64,000 nucleotides of DNA from DASUCS01 sp041166745 (GTDB lineage: Bacteria > Actinomycetota > Acidimicrobiia > Acidimicrobiales > JACDCH01). The translations under genes were made by a program, and so were the position numbers. Positions 8,745 through 17,405 of this stretch are shown here, piece by piece (positions within the stretch are counted from its first letter, which is position 1; each line of letters starts with the position of its first letter). Under the pieces are notes generated by a model. It was not told the DNA's origin and did no database searches. It was given only the letters and a program-made list of their open reading frames with translations. The stretch lies in the NCBI GenBank assembly GCA_041166745.1, contig JBEEGH010000003.1:124001-188000 (forward strand). The letters are read 5' to 3'.

Positions 8745-9512
8745 TCACCGGTTCGCACTGACCCGGCGCCAAAGTGGGCGAGGCAAGAGATGAAATGCCA
8801 TCGCCACCCAGCGCAGCACTGACGGAACCCACACGATCTCCTTGCCCGAGGCGAGTGCTTCGGCGATCGCGTCGGCGACGACCTCGGGCGTGGTGGCGAA
8901 GGGGGCCGGATCCAAGCCTTTGGTCATCTTCGAATGGACGAACCCCGGGCGCACGACGACCACGCGCACACCCGATCCGACGAGCGAATCCCCAAGCCCC
9001 TGAGCGAAGGAGTCGAGTCCGGACTTCGACGATCCGTAGACGAAATTCGATCTGCGAGCTCGCTCGCCCGCGACGGAGGACAACACCACGATCGTGCCGT
9101 GTCCCTGGTTGCGGAGACAGTGGGCCGCGGCCAGACCGGCCGAGACGGCACCTACGTAGTTCGTCGTGACCGCTTCGGCGGCCGCCTGTGGTTCGGTGTC
9201 GATTCCAGCGCCGTGACCGAGCACCCCGAACGCGATGAGCACGAGGTCGATGTCTGAGTGCTCCACAAAGCATTGCTCGATCGCGGACTGATGGCTTCTG
9301 GTGTCGGTCGCGTCGAAGGTGATCGCTCGCACCGAGGTGGCCCCCCCATTCGTGAGCTCGCGGATCTGTTCACCGACCGCAGACGGATCGCGAACCCCGA
9401 GGACGACGGTTTTGCATCCGTGAGCCACGAGCTTGCGCATCGTGGCTTGCGCGATCTCCGAACCACCGCCGAGTACAAGTGCGGCCTGCACGGCCCCGAG
9501 CGCATTCTTCAT
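8745..9512 (-). CDS. dprE2: Decaprenylphosphoryl-2-keto-ribose reductase (DprE2-like SDR)
   Basis: Short-chain dehydrogenase of 255 residues. The nucleotide loop is LVLGGGSEIAQAT, the unusual GGGSEIA form typical of DprE2. The catalytic residues are the Ser of VLSSVAGERARRSNF and the Tyr/Lys of YGSSK. It reduces the DprE1 product with NAD(P)H to give decaprenyl-phosphoryl arabinose. It heads the recognised part of the operon, with only a 29-codon membrane ORF upstream. Assignment rests on the motif and on the adjacent ubiA and dprE1. Confidence 0.88.
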   Translation of the reverse strand: MKNALGAVQAALVLGGGSEIAQATMRKLVAHGCKTVVLGVRDPSAVGEQIRELTNGGATSVRAITFDATDTRSHQSAIEQCFVEHSDIDLVLIAFGVLGHGAGIDTEPQAAAEAVTTNYVGAVSAGLAAAHCLRNQGHGTIVVLSSVAGERARRSNFVYGSSKSGLDSFAQGLGDSLVGSGVRVVVVRPGFVHSKMTKGLDPAPFATTPEVVADAIAEALASGKEIVWVPSVLRWVAMAFHLLPRPLWRRVSANR

Positions 9513-9525
9513 CAGGTGGTGGCCC

Positions 9526-9615
9526 TCACTTCGCGGTGAGCACCTGCGCGGTGAACGCGAGGAGGATGGCGAGCCCGCACAACAGGGCGGCGATGATCAA
9601 ACGACGAGTGCTCAC
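9526..9615 (-). CDS. Possible 29-residue single-pass membrane peptide upstream of dprE2
   Basis: A GTG-initiated frame of 29 codons, ending 13 nt before dprE2, reads VSTRRLIIAALLCGLAILLA and then FTAQVLTAK. It has a positively charged N-terminus, an uninterrupted helix of about 18 hydrophobic residues and a short polar tail, a typical small membrane protein. The frame has no good Shine-Dalgarno sequence. Its start lies 31 nt from the divergent gene at 9647. No family is recognised; coding is inferred from composition and operon position only. Confidence 0.45.
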   Translation of the reverse strand: MSTRRLIIAALLCGLAILLAFTAQVLTAK

Positions 9616-9633
9616 GGCGATCGCGGCGCACGT

Positions 9634-9639
9634 TACTCT
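9634..9639 (+). promoter_or_regulatory. Putative leaderless -10 box (TACTCT)
   Basis: TACTCT ends exactly 7 nt before the GTG at 9647. With no Shine-Dalgarno sequence present, this spacing suggests a transcript that begins at the start codon, and it helped choose that start. Confidence 0.45.
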
Positions 9640-9646
9640 TGCTTTC

Positions 9647-11521
9647 GTGCGATCGGCGGATCACAGCGCGTGGCCGAAGCGGCTGTATTGGCTGCTCGGC
9701 GAGTACCGCTATGCCGCGAACGTGCTGGTCGATCTGGCCATCTGGTCGTCGGCGATGATCCTCGCGACGTTCCTGCGCTACGAATTCAACTTCAGTCCCG
9801 TCCACTGGCAGGACTTGGGCAAGATCCTTCCGCTCCTCGCCGTCGTTCACCTCGTGCTCGGAACCTACGAAGGTCTCTACGTCGGTCGCTGGAGCTTCGG
9901 GAGCTTCGAAGAAGTCGCGGCGCTCGCCCGTTGCGTCGTGGTGACCGGAGCGTTCATCACCGTGATCGATTGGCAACCGCGTTGGGTTCCGATCAGCGCG
10001 CCCACCATCGCAACGTCGATCGCGCTATTGGCGATGTGCGGGGTTCGGTACGGGTGGCGTCTCGCGATCGAGCGCCGCCGACGGCCCGACGCGAACGAAG
10101 CCTCCCGGATGGTGGTGTTCGGGGCCGGCGAAGGCAGCAACCAGGTGATCACCGGGATGCTGCGAAATCCCTCGAGCCGGTACCTCCCGGTCGCCATCGT
10201 CGACGACGATCCGCGCAAGCAGAACCTCCGCATTCGCAGCGTTCCGGTACGCGGTCAACGTCAAGACCTTCGCCGGGTTGCCGAGGAGTACGCCGCCGAC
10301 GTCATGCTGATCGCGATCCCGAGCGCCGACGCCGCGCTCGTGCGTGAGCTGTCCGAGGTCGGCGTCGAGGCCGGCTTGCAAGTGCGGGTGCTCCCTCCGG
10401 TCAGCGAGCTGCTCGACGGTCGAGTGGGCGAGAGCGACATCCGCCCGCTCACCGAGGCCGACCTGCTCGGGCGCCGGGAGATCGACACGGACATTGCCGC
10501 GATCGCCGACTACCTGTCGGGGCGCCGCGTGCTCGTCACTGGCGCCGGGGGCTCGATCGGCGCCGAGTTGTGCCGACAGGTTGCTCGCTTCACTCCGGCC
10601 GCGCTGGCGATGCTCGACCGCGACGAGTCCGCACTCCAAGCGGTGCAGCTGTCGATCGAAGGCCGTGCCCTGCTCGACTCTCGTCAGCTCATCGTCGCCG
10701 ACCTACGTGATCGCGAACGCCTTGAGGAGGTGTTCGACGAGCATCAACCGGAGGTGGTCTTCCATGCGGCCGCACTCAAGCATCTGCCGTTGCTCCAGCT
10801 ACACCCGGAAGAGGGCGTCAAGACCAACGTGCTCGGCACGCTGAACGCGCTCGAGGTTTCGCTCTCGCACGGAGTCACTCGGTTCGTCAACGTCTCGACC
10901 GACAAAGCGGCCGATCCCTCGAGTGTCCTCGGTTACACGAAGCGGATCACGGAGCGTCTGAGCGCGGCGGCCGACGAGCTCGGCCAAGGCACCTACATCA
11001 GTGTGCGGTTCGGAAACGTGCTCGGCAGCCGCGGTTCGGTACTGACGACGTTTCGTTCACAGATCTCCACCGGCGGACCGGTCACGGTCACGCACCCGGA
11101 CGTGTCGCGGTACTTCATGACGATCGAAGAAGCGGTCCAACTCGTCATTCAAGCCGGGGCCATTGGCAACGGTGGCGAAGTCCTCGTCCTCGAGATGGGC
11201 GATCAGGTGCGCATCACCGATCTGGCCCGTCGTCTGATCGAGCAGGCCGATGCTCCGGTCGAGATCGTTTTCACCGGTCTGCGCGATGGCGAGAAGGTGC
11301 AGGAGGTTCTGGTCGGTCGCAGCGAGGTGAGCGAGCAGACGACACATGCCCTCATCAACCGGGTCGCGGTGCCTGCTCTTGCGTTCGATGCCCTCCCTCG
11401 GCTCGACCGATCGATGGGCGAAGGCGCGCTGCTGATGGAACTGCGCAATCTGTGCGTGCAGGAGCAGGGCGAGCCCGATCGCGAGTCGCTGCGACCGCCG
11501 GCGGCCGGCGGCTCGGACTAG
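9647..11521 (+). CDS. CapD/PglF-type nucleoside-diphosphate-sugar epimerase/dehydratase, membrane anchored
   Basis: Protein of 624 residues. About four transmembrane helices (residues 20-130) precede a first Rossmann region (FGAGEGSNQVI) and a second catalytic SDR domain (VLVTGAGGSIGAELC, about residue 297 onward). The SDR domain contains the STDKAADPSSVLGYTKR region, in which the usual Tyr-x3-Lys motif is rearranged as in the PglF/WbpM family. These enzymes are typically UDP-GlcNAc 4,6-dehydratases that make amino-sugar precursors of surface glycans. An open frame continues upstream of 9647 into dprE2, so the GTG at 9647 with its TACTCT box is taken as the start. It is divergent from the DPA operon. 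Confidence 0.85.
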   Translation: MRSADHSAWPKRLYWLLGEYRYAANVLVDLAIWSSAMILATFLRYEFNFSPVHWQDLGKILPLLAVVHLVLGTYEGLYVGRWSFGSFEEVAALARCVVVTGAFITVIDWQPRWVPISAPTIATSIALLAMCGVRYGWRLAIERRRRPDANEASRMVVFGAGEGSNQVITGMLRNPSSRYLPVAIVDDDPRKQNLRIRSVPVRGQRQDLRRVAEEYAADVMLIAIPSADAALVRELSEVGVEAGLQVRVLPPVSELLDGRVGESDIRPLTEADLLGRREIDTDIAAIADYLSGRRVLVTGAGGSIGAELCRQVARFTPAALAMLDRDESALQAVQLSIEGRALLDSRQLIVADLRDRERLEEVFDEHQPEVVFHAAALKHLPLLQLHPEEGVKTNVLGTLNALEVSLSHGVTRFVNVSTDKAADPSSVLGYTKRITERLSAAADELGQGTYISVRFGNVLGSRGSVLTTFRSQISTGGPVTVTHPDVSRYFMTIEEAVQLVIQAGAIGNGGEVLVLEMGDQVRITDLARRLIEQADAPVEIVFTGLRDGEKVQEVLVGRSEVSEQTTHALINRVAVPALAFDALPRLDRSMGEGALLMELRNLCVQEQGEPDRESLRPPAAGGSD

Positions 11522-11558
11522 CGCCCACTCCCCGTAGTCGTGGCGGCTTCGCCGCCGC

Positions 11559-11564
11559 TAGTTT
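11559..11564 (+). promoter_or_regulatory. Putative leaderless -10 box (TAGTTT)
   Basis: TAGTTT is followed by 7 nt and then the GTG start of lpdA. A GGCGGC/GCCGCC hairpin (11542-11556) lies immediately upstream. Neither a ribosome-binding site nor another in-frame start fits as well. Confidence 0.45.
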
Positions 11565-11571
11565 CCTCTCC

Positions 11572-12990
11572 GTGGCCACAGCTCACCATGACGTCGTGAT
11601 CATCGGCGGCGGTCCCGGGGGTTATGCCGCCGCCTTGTACGGCGCGTCAGCCGGTCTCGACATCGCGATCATCGAGAGCAAAAAGGTCGGCGGAACGTGT
11701 CTGCACGTGGGCTGCATCCCGGCCAAGGAGCTGCTCGAGACGGCGTCGACCTTCCGCCACGTCGCGAACGCCAAGGAGTTCGGCATCCTCACGGATCAGC
11801 CCGGCCTCGACTGGTCCGTCACGATGGCCCGCAAGCAGAAGGTCGTCGACGGCTTGTGGAAGGGACTGCAGGGGCTGCTCAAGGGACGCAAGGTCACGAC
11901 CCACCTCGGCACCGGAACGTTGCATCCCGACAAGACGGTGAAGGTGACGGGAGGCGAGAGCGGCGACGTCGAGCTCACCGCTGACGCGATCATCCTCGCG
12001 TCCGGGTCGTTGCCGCGCACGATTCCGGGCTTCGAGATCGACGGCAAGCTGGTCGTCACGAGCGATGAACTCCTTTCGATCGACAAGCTGCCGGGTTCGG
12101 CGGTTGTGGTCGGCGGTGGCGCGATCGGCTGCGAGTTCGCGTCGATGATGAGCGACCTCGGAACGAAGGTCACCATCCTCGAGGCGTTGCCCAAGATCCT
12201 TCCGGGCGTGGACAAGGACGTCACCCAAGTGCTGCTCAAGTCGTTCAAGCAGCGCGGCATCGACGTCCGCACGGGAGTCGCGGTCACGGGCCACACGCCG
12301 AACAAGAAGGGCGGCGGCACCAGCGTGCAGTTCGGAGACGATGAGTCGATCGAAGTCGACCTCATCGTCATCTCCGTCGGTCGGCGAGCCAACTCCGAAT
12401 CGCTTGGCCTGGAATCGTCCGGGTCGGCAGTGGTCGTCAACGAGCGCGGGTTCATCGACGTCGACGAACGCTGTCGTACGGCCGAGGACGGCATCTGGGC
12501 CGTTGGCGATGTCATTGCCACGCCGCAACTGGCGCACGTCGGGTTTGCCGAAGGCATCGTCACGATCAAAGACATCCTCGGCGAAGACCCGGTGCCCGTC
12601 GACTACGGCAAGGTGCCCTGGTGCATCTACTGCCATCCGGAGGTGGCCTTTGCCGGTCACTCCGAGGAGTCAGCGAAGGAAGCCGGCTTCGAGGTGGTCA
12701 CCTCGAAGCACCGCTACATCGGCAACGGTCGCGCCCTGATCGTCGGAGAGCCTGATGGCCTCGTGAAGATCATCGCGGAGAAGGATCCCGAGACCGGGAA
12801 CGGCGGTCGCGTCCTCGGCGTGCACATGGTCGGCCCGTGGGTCACGGAGCAGCTCGGGCAGGGCTACCTCGCGGTGAACTGGGAAGCGACGGTGGAGGAG
12901 GTCTCGCACTTCATCCAGCCGCACCCGACGTTGAGTGAGTTGTTCGGCGAGTCGGTGATGGCGCTGACCGGGAGGAGCCTCCATGGCTGA
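11572..12990 (+). CDS. lpdA: Dihydrolipoyl dehydrogenase (E3)
   Basis: FAD flavoprotein of 472 residues that reoxidises the dihydrolipoyl group of 2-oxoacid dehydrogenase complexes, passing electrons to NAD. Visible features are the FAD loop IIGGGPGGYAAA, redox-active disulfide Cys43/Cys48 (GGTCLHVGCIPAK), NAD loop VVVGGGAIGCEFAS, the AVGDV flavin-binding motif and the C-terminal His-Glu pair in HPTLSELFGE. The GTG at 11572 was chosen because the FAD fold starts right after it. It overlaps the E2 gene by 8 nt, so E3 and E2 are made together. Length and motifs are normal. Confidence 0.95.
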   Translation: MATAHHDVVIIGGGPGGYAAALYGASAGLDIAIIESKKVGGTCLHVGCIPAKELLETASTFRHVANAKEFGILTDQPGLDWSVTMARKQKVVDGLWKGLQGLLKGRKVTTHLGTGTLHPDKTVKVTGGESGDVELTADAIILASGSLPRTIPGFEIDGKLVVTSDELLSIDKLPGSAVVVGGGAIGCEFASMMSDLGTKVTILEALPKILPGVDKDVTQVLLKSFKQRGIDVRTGVAVTGHTPNKKGGGTSVQFGDDESIEVDLIVISVGRRANSESLGLESSGSAVVVNERGFIDVDERCRTAEDGIWAVGDVIATPQLAHVGFAEGIVTIKDILGEDPVPVDYGKVPWCIYCHPEVAFAGHSEESAKEAGFEVVTSKHRYIGNGRALIVGEPDGLVKIIAEKDPETGNGGRVLGVHMVGPWVTEQLGQGYLAVNWEATVEEVSHFIQPHPTLSELFGESVMALTGRSLHG

Positions 12991-14395
12991 TGTGACGATG
13001 CCCCAGCTCGGTGAGACCGTCACCGAGGGCACGATCACGAAGTGGTTCAAGCAGGTCGGCGACGAGGTGAAGGAGGACGAGGTCCTCTTCGAAGTCTCCA
13101 CCGACAAGGTCGACAGCGAGGTGCCATCTCCGGTGGCGGGGTACATCGCGGAGATCCGCGTGCCCGAGGGCGACACCGTCGATGTCGGCGCAGTGCTCGC
13201 CGTGATCTCGGACGCCCCGCCGTCGGATGGCGACAGTGCCCCGGCGGCGAAGGAGGCGCCCCCTGCCGACGCCCCGGAGGCCGCAGAGGAGCCCGCCGCG
13301 GAGGAGCCGGCTGCAGAGGAGCCGGCCGGAGAGGAGCCAGCTGCAGAGGAGCCGGCTGCAGAGGAGCCCGAGGCGGCGCCCGAGCAAGCAGAGGAACCGA
13401 AAGCCGACGACCCCAAAGCCGACGCCCCCAAAGCGGAGACACCCAAGGCCGACGGCGACGGAAAATTGCTGTCGCCGGTCGTGCGCCGGCTGGTCACTGA
13501 GCACGGACTCGACCCTGCGCAGATCAAGGGCACGGGCGCGGGCGGCCGCATCACGCGCAACGACGTCCAAGCTGCGATCGAGGCGGGACCGAAGCAGAGC
13601 GCACCTGCTCCGGCGGCCGCCGCGGCCGCTCCTGCTCCGGCGCGAGAACGAGTGAAGCCGGAGCCGGTCGCTCGCAGCGGAGAGCGCGACACGTCCATCC
13701 CGTTCTCGAACATCCGCAAGCGCACGGCCGAGCACATGATCCGCTCGAAGCAGACGTCAGCGCACGTGTACGCCGCCATCGAAGTCGACTACGAAGCGGT
13801 CGAGCGTGTGCGGCGGGCAGAGCGCGAGACATGGAAGGCGGAGGAAGGCTTCAGCCTCACGTACCTGCCGTTCATCTCGCGGGCCGTCGTGGACGCGATC
13901 CGCGACTACCCAGAAGTGAACGCGACGTTCGGTGAGAACGAGCTGATCGTCCACAACTACGTCAACCTCGGCATCGCGGTCGACCTCGACTTCAAAGGCT
14001 TGATGGTGCCGGTGATCCACGATGCCGAGACCAAGCGGCTGCGCGCGATCGCGAACGAGATCAGCGACCTGGCCGCGCGGGCGCGAGGGAAGAAGCTCGG
14101 CCCCGACGACATCGTCGGGGGCACGTTCACCGTGACGAACCCCGGTCCGTACGGAACCTTGATCACCCTGCCGATCATCAATCAGCCGCAGGTGGCGATC
14201 CTGTCCACCGACGGCGTCAAGCGCCGACCGGTCGTGGTCGAGCTTCCCGATGGCAGCGAGGGCATCGCCATCCACTCGGTCGGCAACCTCGCTTTGGCCT
14301 GGGACCATCGAGCGTTCGACGGCGCGTACGCCACTGCGTTCCTCCGCCAGGTGAAAGACAACCTCGAGACCCGCGACTGGTCCCAAGAGCTGTGA
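12983..14395 (+). CDS. sucB: 2-oxoacid dehydrogenase E2, dihydrolipoyl acyl(succinyl)transferase
   Basis: E2 core protein of 470 residues. One lipoyl domain (1-76) carries Lys42 in STDKVDSE. An Ala/Glu/Pro linker of near-repeated EEPAA units follows (about 90-150), then a peripheral-subunit-binding domain (LLSPVVRRLVTEHGLD onward, about 155-190), a second Ala/Pro linker and the catalytic acyltransferase domain with the active-site HRAFDG near the C-terminus. Only one lipoyl domain is present. The succinyl assignment is the common one for this arrangement, but pyruvate or branched-chain complexes cannot be excluded because no E1 gene is in the window. The gene is coupled to lpdA and followed by the lipoate-making gene. 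Confidence 0.9.
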   Translation: MADVTMPQLGETVTEGTITKWFKQVGDEVKEDEVLFEVSTDKVDSEVPSPVAGYIAEIRVPEGDTVDVGAVLAVISDAPPSDGDSAPAAKEAPPADAPEAAEEPAAEEPAAEEPAGEEPAAEEPAAEEPEAAPEQAEEPKADDPKADAPKAETPKADGDGKLLSPVVRRLVTEHGLDPAQIKGTGAGGRITRNDVQAAIEAGPKQSAPAPAAAAAAPAPARERVKPEPVARSGERDTSIPFSNIRKRTAEHMIRSKQTSAHVYAAIEVDYEAVERVRRAERETWKAEEGFSLTYLPFISRAVVDAIRDYPEVNATFGENELIVHNYVNLGIAVDLDFKGLMVPVIHDAETKRLRAIANEISDLAARARGKKLGPDDIVGGTFTVTNPGPYGTLITLPIINQPQVAILSTDGVKRRPVVVELPDGSEGIAIHSVGNLALAWDHRAFDGAYATAFLRQVKDNLETRDWSQEL

Positions 14396-14403
14396 CCCAA
14401 GGC

Positions 14404-14451
14404 AATTCCCGTGCATAGCCACACAAAAGTGTGTGCCTATGCATGGGATTT
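14404..14451. repeat. Long imperfect palindrome between E2 and lipB-lipA
   Basis: Arms 14404-14424 and 14431-14451 pair over about 21 bp with three or four mismatches; the core TGCATAG/CTATGCA is perfect. The tip is ACAC-AAAAGT-GTGT. It could terminate the lpdA-sucB transcript, although no T-run follows, or act on lipB-lipA, whose start is 12 nt away. A palindrome with a similar tip lies at 33156-33203. Confidence 0.55.
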
Positions 14452-14463
14452 CGGAGCGTGGTG

Positions 14464-16086
14464 ATGCTGCGGGTTCGGTGGTTGGGGCGGGTTCGGTATC
14501 GCGACGCGCACGCGTTGCAGCGCGGACTGTTCGCGCGTTCGACCGACGACCACTTGCTGTTGCTCGAGCATCCGCACGTGTACACGCTCGGTGTCCGAGC
14601 GGACATGGGCAACCTGCTGGTGCCGCCAGCGGACGTGGGCGCCGAGCTCGTGCGCGCCGATCGCGGCGGCGACGTCACCTACCACGGCCCCGGGCAGCTC
14701 GTCGGGTATCCGATTCTCACCGTGCCGGGGAAACGGGGCGGGGGAATGGCGGACACCGTCGCGTACGTGCGCTCCGTCGAGCAGCTGTTGATCGACACGC
14801 TCGGCGATCTCGGCGTGCGCGGCGCCGGCCGCCTCGACGGGTATCCCGGTGTCTGGATCGAAGATCGCAAGATCGCGGCGATCGGCGTCAAGCTCAACCG
14901 CGGTCGCACGATGCACGGGTTCGCGCTGAACGTCGATCCGGACCTTGGTTTCTTCGACCACATCGTTCCGTGCGGCATCAGCGACAAGGCCGTCACATCG
15001 CTTGCGGCCGAGGGCGTCGTCGCCGCCATGCACACGGTCGTCGACGCCATGGTGGCGCGCGCCGCGGAGCGTTGGGGATCCAATGGTTGGGAACGACAAG
15101 ACGTTGTCTGGACGACACCGCACGATCAGCCGTTGGGCCTGCTCGGCCGCCTCGAAGAAGCCGGCGTGACGAACGGACTGTCGATCCAGTCGCGAAAGCC
15201 CACGCATGCCAAGGCTCGGTTGCGCATCACCGACGACTACGTGCGGCTGAAGCGAACCATGCGCGAGCTGTCTCTCGTCACCGTTTGCGAAGAGGCCGGG
15301 TGCCCGAACATCTTCGAGTGCTGGTCCGACGGCACCGCGACATTCATGATCAACGGCGAGCGCTGCACGCGCGCCTGCGGTTTCTGCCTCGTCGACACGC
15401 GCAAGCCGCTACCCATCGATGGCGAAGAGCCGGCGCGAGTGGCCGAAGCGGTCACGCGCATGGGATTGCGTCATGCGGTGATCACCGCGGTCGCCCGCGA
15501 CGACCTCGATGATGGAGGCGCGGCGGCCTTTGCGGCCACGATCGCCGCGATCCGGGCGCGCACACCGTCAGTGCGCGTCGAGGTGCTCATCCCGGATTGC
15601 AAAGGTGACGCAGACTCCCTGCGAACCATCTTCGACGCCGAGCCCGACGTGCTCAATCACAACATCGAGACCGTCGCACGCCTCCAGCGGGCGGTGCGCC
15701 CGAGCGCGTCGTACGCCCGCAGCCTGGCCGTACTCGCCCGTGCCAAAGACGCCGGGCTGACGACGAAGTCCGGCCTCATCCTCGGGATGGGCGAACGGGA
15801 AGACGAGGTGGTCGCCACCCTGGCCGATCTACGCGGCGTCGGCACCGACATCGTCACCATCGGGCAGTACCTGCGCCCGACGGCGCGCCACCTTCCCGTC
15901 GATCGGTGGTGGACGCCCGACGAGTTCGCTCGCATCAAGTCGGTGGGCGAAGCCCTCGGAATCGGACATATCGAGTCATCGGCGCTGACCCGGTCGAGCT
16001 ACCACGCAGCCGAGGCCGCCAATGTTGCGATTTCGGGTCGGAACCCCGCTGGTCGGGAGGGAGAAACACGATCCGTGGCGAAGTAG
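14464..16086 (+). CDS. lipB-lipA: Octanoyltransferase-lipoyl synthase fusion (LipB-LipA)
   Basis: A single uninterrupted frame of 540 residues encodes both enzymes of lipoate synthesis, normally two proteins. Residues 1-225 are LipB: RGGDVTYHGPGQLVGYPI, Lys136 (KIAAIGVK) and acyl-accepting Cys170 (VPCGIS), which together transfer octanoate to E2. From about residue 245 the LipA part follows: auxiliary-cluster cysteines 275, 280 and 286, radical-SAM CTRACGFC (Cys301/305/308), and C-terminal RSSY with its conserved serine. All catalytic residues are present, so both activities should be intact. The start is ATG 14464 (GTG 14461 also possible) after CGGAGC. It lies just downstream of lpdA-sucB, whose E2 is its likely substrate. 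Confidence 0.9.
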   Translation: MLRVRWLGRVRYRDAHALQRGLFARSTDDHLLLLEHPHVYTLGVRADMGNLLVPPADVGAELVRADRGGDVTYHGPGQLVGYPILTVPGKRGGGMADTVAYVRSVEQLLIDTLGDLGVRGAGRLDGYPGVWIEDRKIAAIGVKLNRGRTMHGFALNVDPDLGFFDHIVPCGISDKAVTSLAAEGVVAAMHTVVDAMVARAAERWGSNGWERQDVVWTTPHDQPLGLLGRLEEAGVTNGLSIQSRKPTHAKARLRITDDYVRLKRTMRELSLVTVCEEAGCPNIFECWSDGTATFMINGERCTRACGFCLVDTRKPLPIDGEEPARVAEAVTRMGLRHAVITAVARDDLDDGGAAAFAATIAAIRARTPSVRVEVLIPDCKGDADSLRTIFDAEPDVLNHNIETVARLQRAVRPSASYARSLAVLARAKDAGLTTKSGLILGMGEREDEVVATLADLRGVGTDIVTIGQYLRPTARHLPVDRWWTPDEFARIKSVGEALGIGHIESSALTRSSYHAAEAANVAISGRNPAGREGETRSVAK

Positions 16087-16132
16087 TTCGCTTCCGTAGC
16101 CGCGGGCGTTTTTACAGGGGGTTCCGCCGCAC

Positions 16133-17380
16133 ATGTCACGACCGCGATCGCGAAACACCGCCATCGTTGGGATCTTCGCCGCAGGCCTGCTCCTGACGGG
16201 AGCGAGCGCCGCCGATGCAGACACCACGGCGCCTGGCTCCTACCACGCCAAAGCGGACGCAACGGCACTCGAGCTGAAGGTGTTCGGCCAGGGCATCACC
16301 CTCGGGGTGACCCACGCCGAGAACGCCTCGGATCCCCATTCGGCCTCGTCCGGGCTCGGTGCGTTGGTCCCAGGGATCGACGACAACCAGGTTGCAACGT
16401 CCGCGGCGGCCAACAGCGAGACGCCGAGCGACGATCATCCGGAGGCGTGCGGGCCGATCAGCTTGCCGCCCGACGTGCCCGTCGTGGATCTGGTCACGGC
16501 CTGCTCTGCCGCCAGCGCGCTGGTGGCCAACGGTTTCCCGGGTTCCGTGGGCGACGCCACCGTTTCCAAGATCGACGTGAACGGCAACGCCGTGCTCGGC
16601 CAGGTGGCGGGTCCGCTGAACCAGCCGATCGGTGATCTTCTCACCGGCCTCCAGCCGGTGCTGGACGCGGTGAACGACGCATCGGGTGTCGACGCCGAAA
16701 GCCTCTTGAACGAGATCATCTCGGCCATCACCGAGGATGGCGATCTCGTTCGCATCACCCTCGGGCCGTCGCGCTCGACATCAGGCGCCGACGCGCTGAC
16801 CGAGACCGCAACGGCCTCGGCGCAGGGTGCCGTCATCGAGGTGCTGCCACGCGACCTGCTCGAGTTGGATCCGGTGCTCACCATCGAGGTGGGAGCGGCT
16901 TCGAACACGATCACCATCGACAGAAGCACCGGACTGGCCACCGTCGACTACTCGCCGTCGATCGTGACGGCGACCCTCGCGAGCGACATCGCCACGGCAC
17001 TCGGGCTGTCAGACGCTCAAAGGACCGTCTCGGTTGCACCTGGCCAGAGCCAATGCCTCGGGTTGCCCGCCCCGCTCGACTCGTGCATCACCGTCGCCGG
17101 CGGAACGAAGAGCACGGACGACCAGGGCGTCACCCACGCGAACGCCGCGGGTGTCAGCCTGCACCTCCTCACGGGTGTCCAGGACGGCATCCGGCTCGAC
17201 CTCGCGGCGACCAGCGTCGAAGGGGTCGGAGCGCTCGAGACATCACGTGAGGCGCCTCCTCCCGATCTCGCTCGGACGGGCGGCAGCGTCGACACGATGC
17301 TGGGCGGCTCGCTCTTCGCTGCGGCCATCGGCGGAATGGTGCTGGTGCGCCGCTCCCGCCGTTCCTACGAAATCCTGTAA
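16133..17380 (+). CDS. Exported surface protein with LPXTG-like C-terminal sorting signal (LARTG)
   Basis: Protein of 415 residues of no recognised family. It has a signal peptide (basic start, hydrophobic core to about residue 25, likely cut after GASA). The body is beta-rich and Ala/Ser/Thr-rich. The C-terminus has the order of a sortase substrate: LARTGG, a hydrophobic segment (MLGGSLFAAAIGGMVLV) and a basic tail RRSRR. The motif has Ala where the usual signal has Pro. Two central stretches, VLGQVAGPLNQPIGDLL and GVTHANAAGVSLHLL, resemble the choice-of-anchor style of actinobacterial surface proteins. No sortase gene is visible in the window. Confidence 0.75.
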   Translation: MSRPRSRNTAIVGIFAAGLLLTGASAADADTTAPGSYHAKADATALELKVFGQGITLGVTHAENASDPHSASSGLGALVPGIDDNQVATSAAANSETPSDDHPEACGPISLPPDVPVVDLVTACSAASALVANGFPGSVGDATVSKIDVNGNAVLGQVAGPLNQPIGDLLTGLQPVLDAVNDASGVDAESLLNEIISAITEDGDLVRITLGPSRSTSGADALTETATASAQGAVIEVLPRDLLELDPVLTIEVGAASNTITIDRSTGLATVDYSPSIVTATLASDIATALGLSDAQRTVSVAPGQSQCLGLPAPLDSCITVAGGTKSTDDQGVTHANAAGVSLHLLTGVQDGIRLDLAATSVEGVGALETSREAPPPDLARTGGSVDTMLGGSLFAAAIGGMVLVRRSRRSYEIL

Positions 17381-17405
17381 CCGCACGACCCTCCCCTAAC
17401 GTGAG

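Noticed and set aside
11542..11556. GGCGGC-TTC-GCCGCC hairpin as terminator before lpdA
   Set aside because: It is not followed by a T-run of useful length, and it directly abuts a promoter-like TAGTTT box.
13285..13450. Possible frameshift or repeat expansion in the E2 linker
   Set aside because: Ala/Glu/Pro-rich linkers with near-repeats are normal between E2 domains, and the frame stays open.
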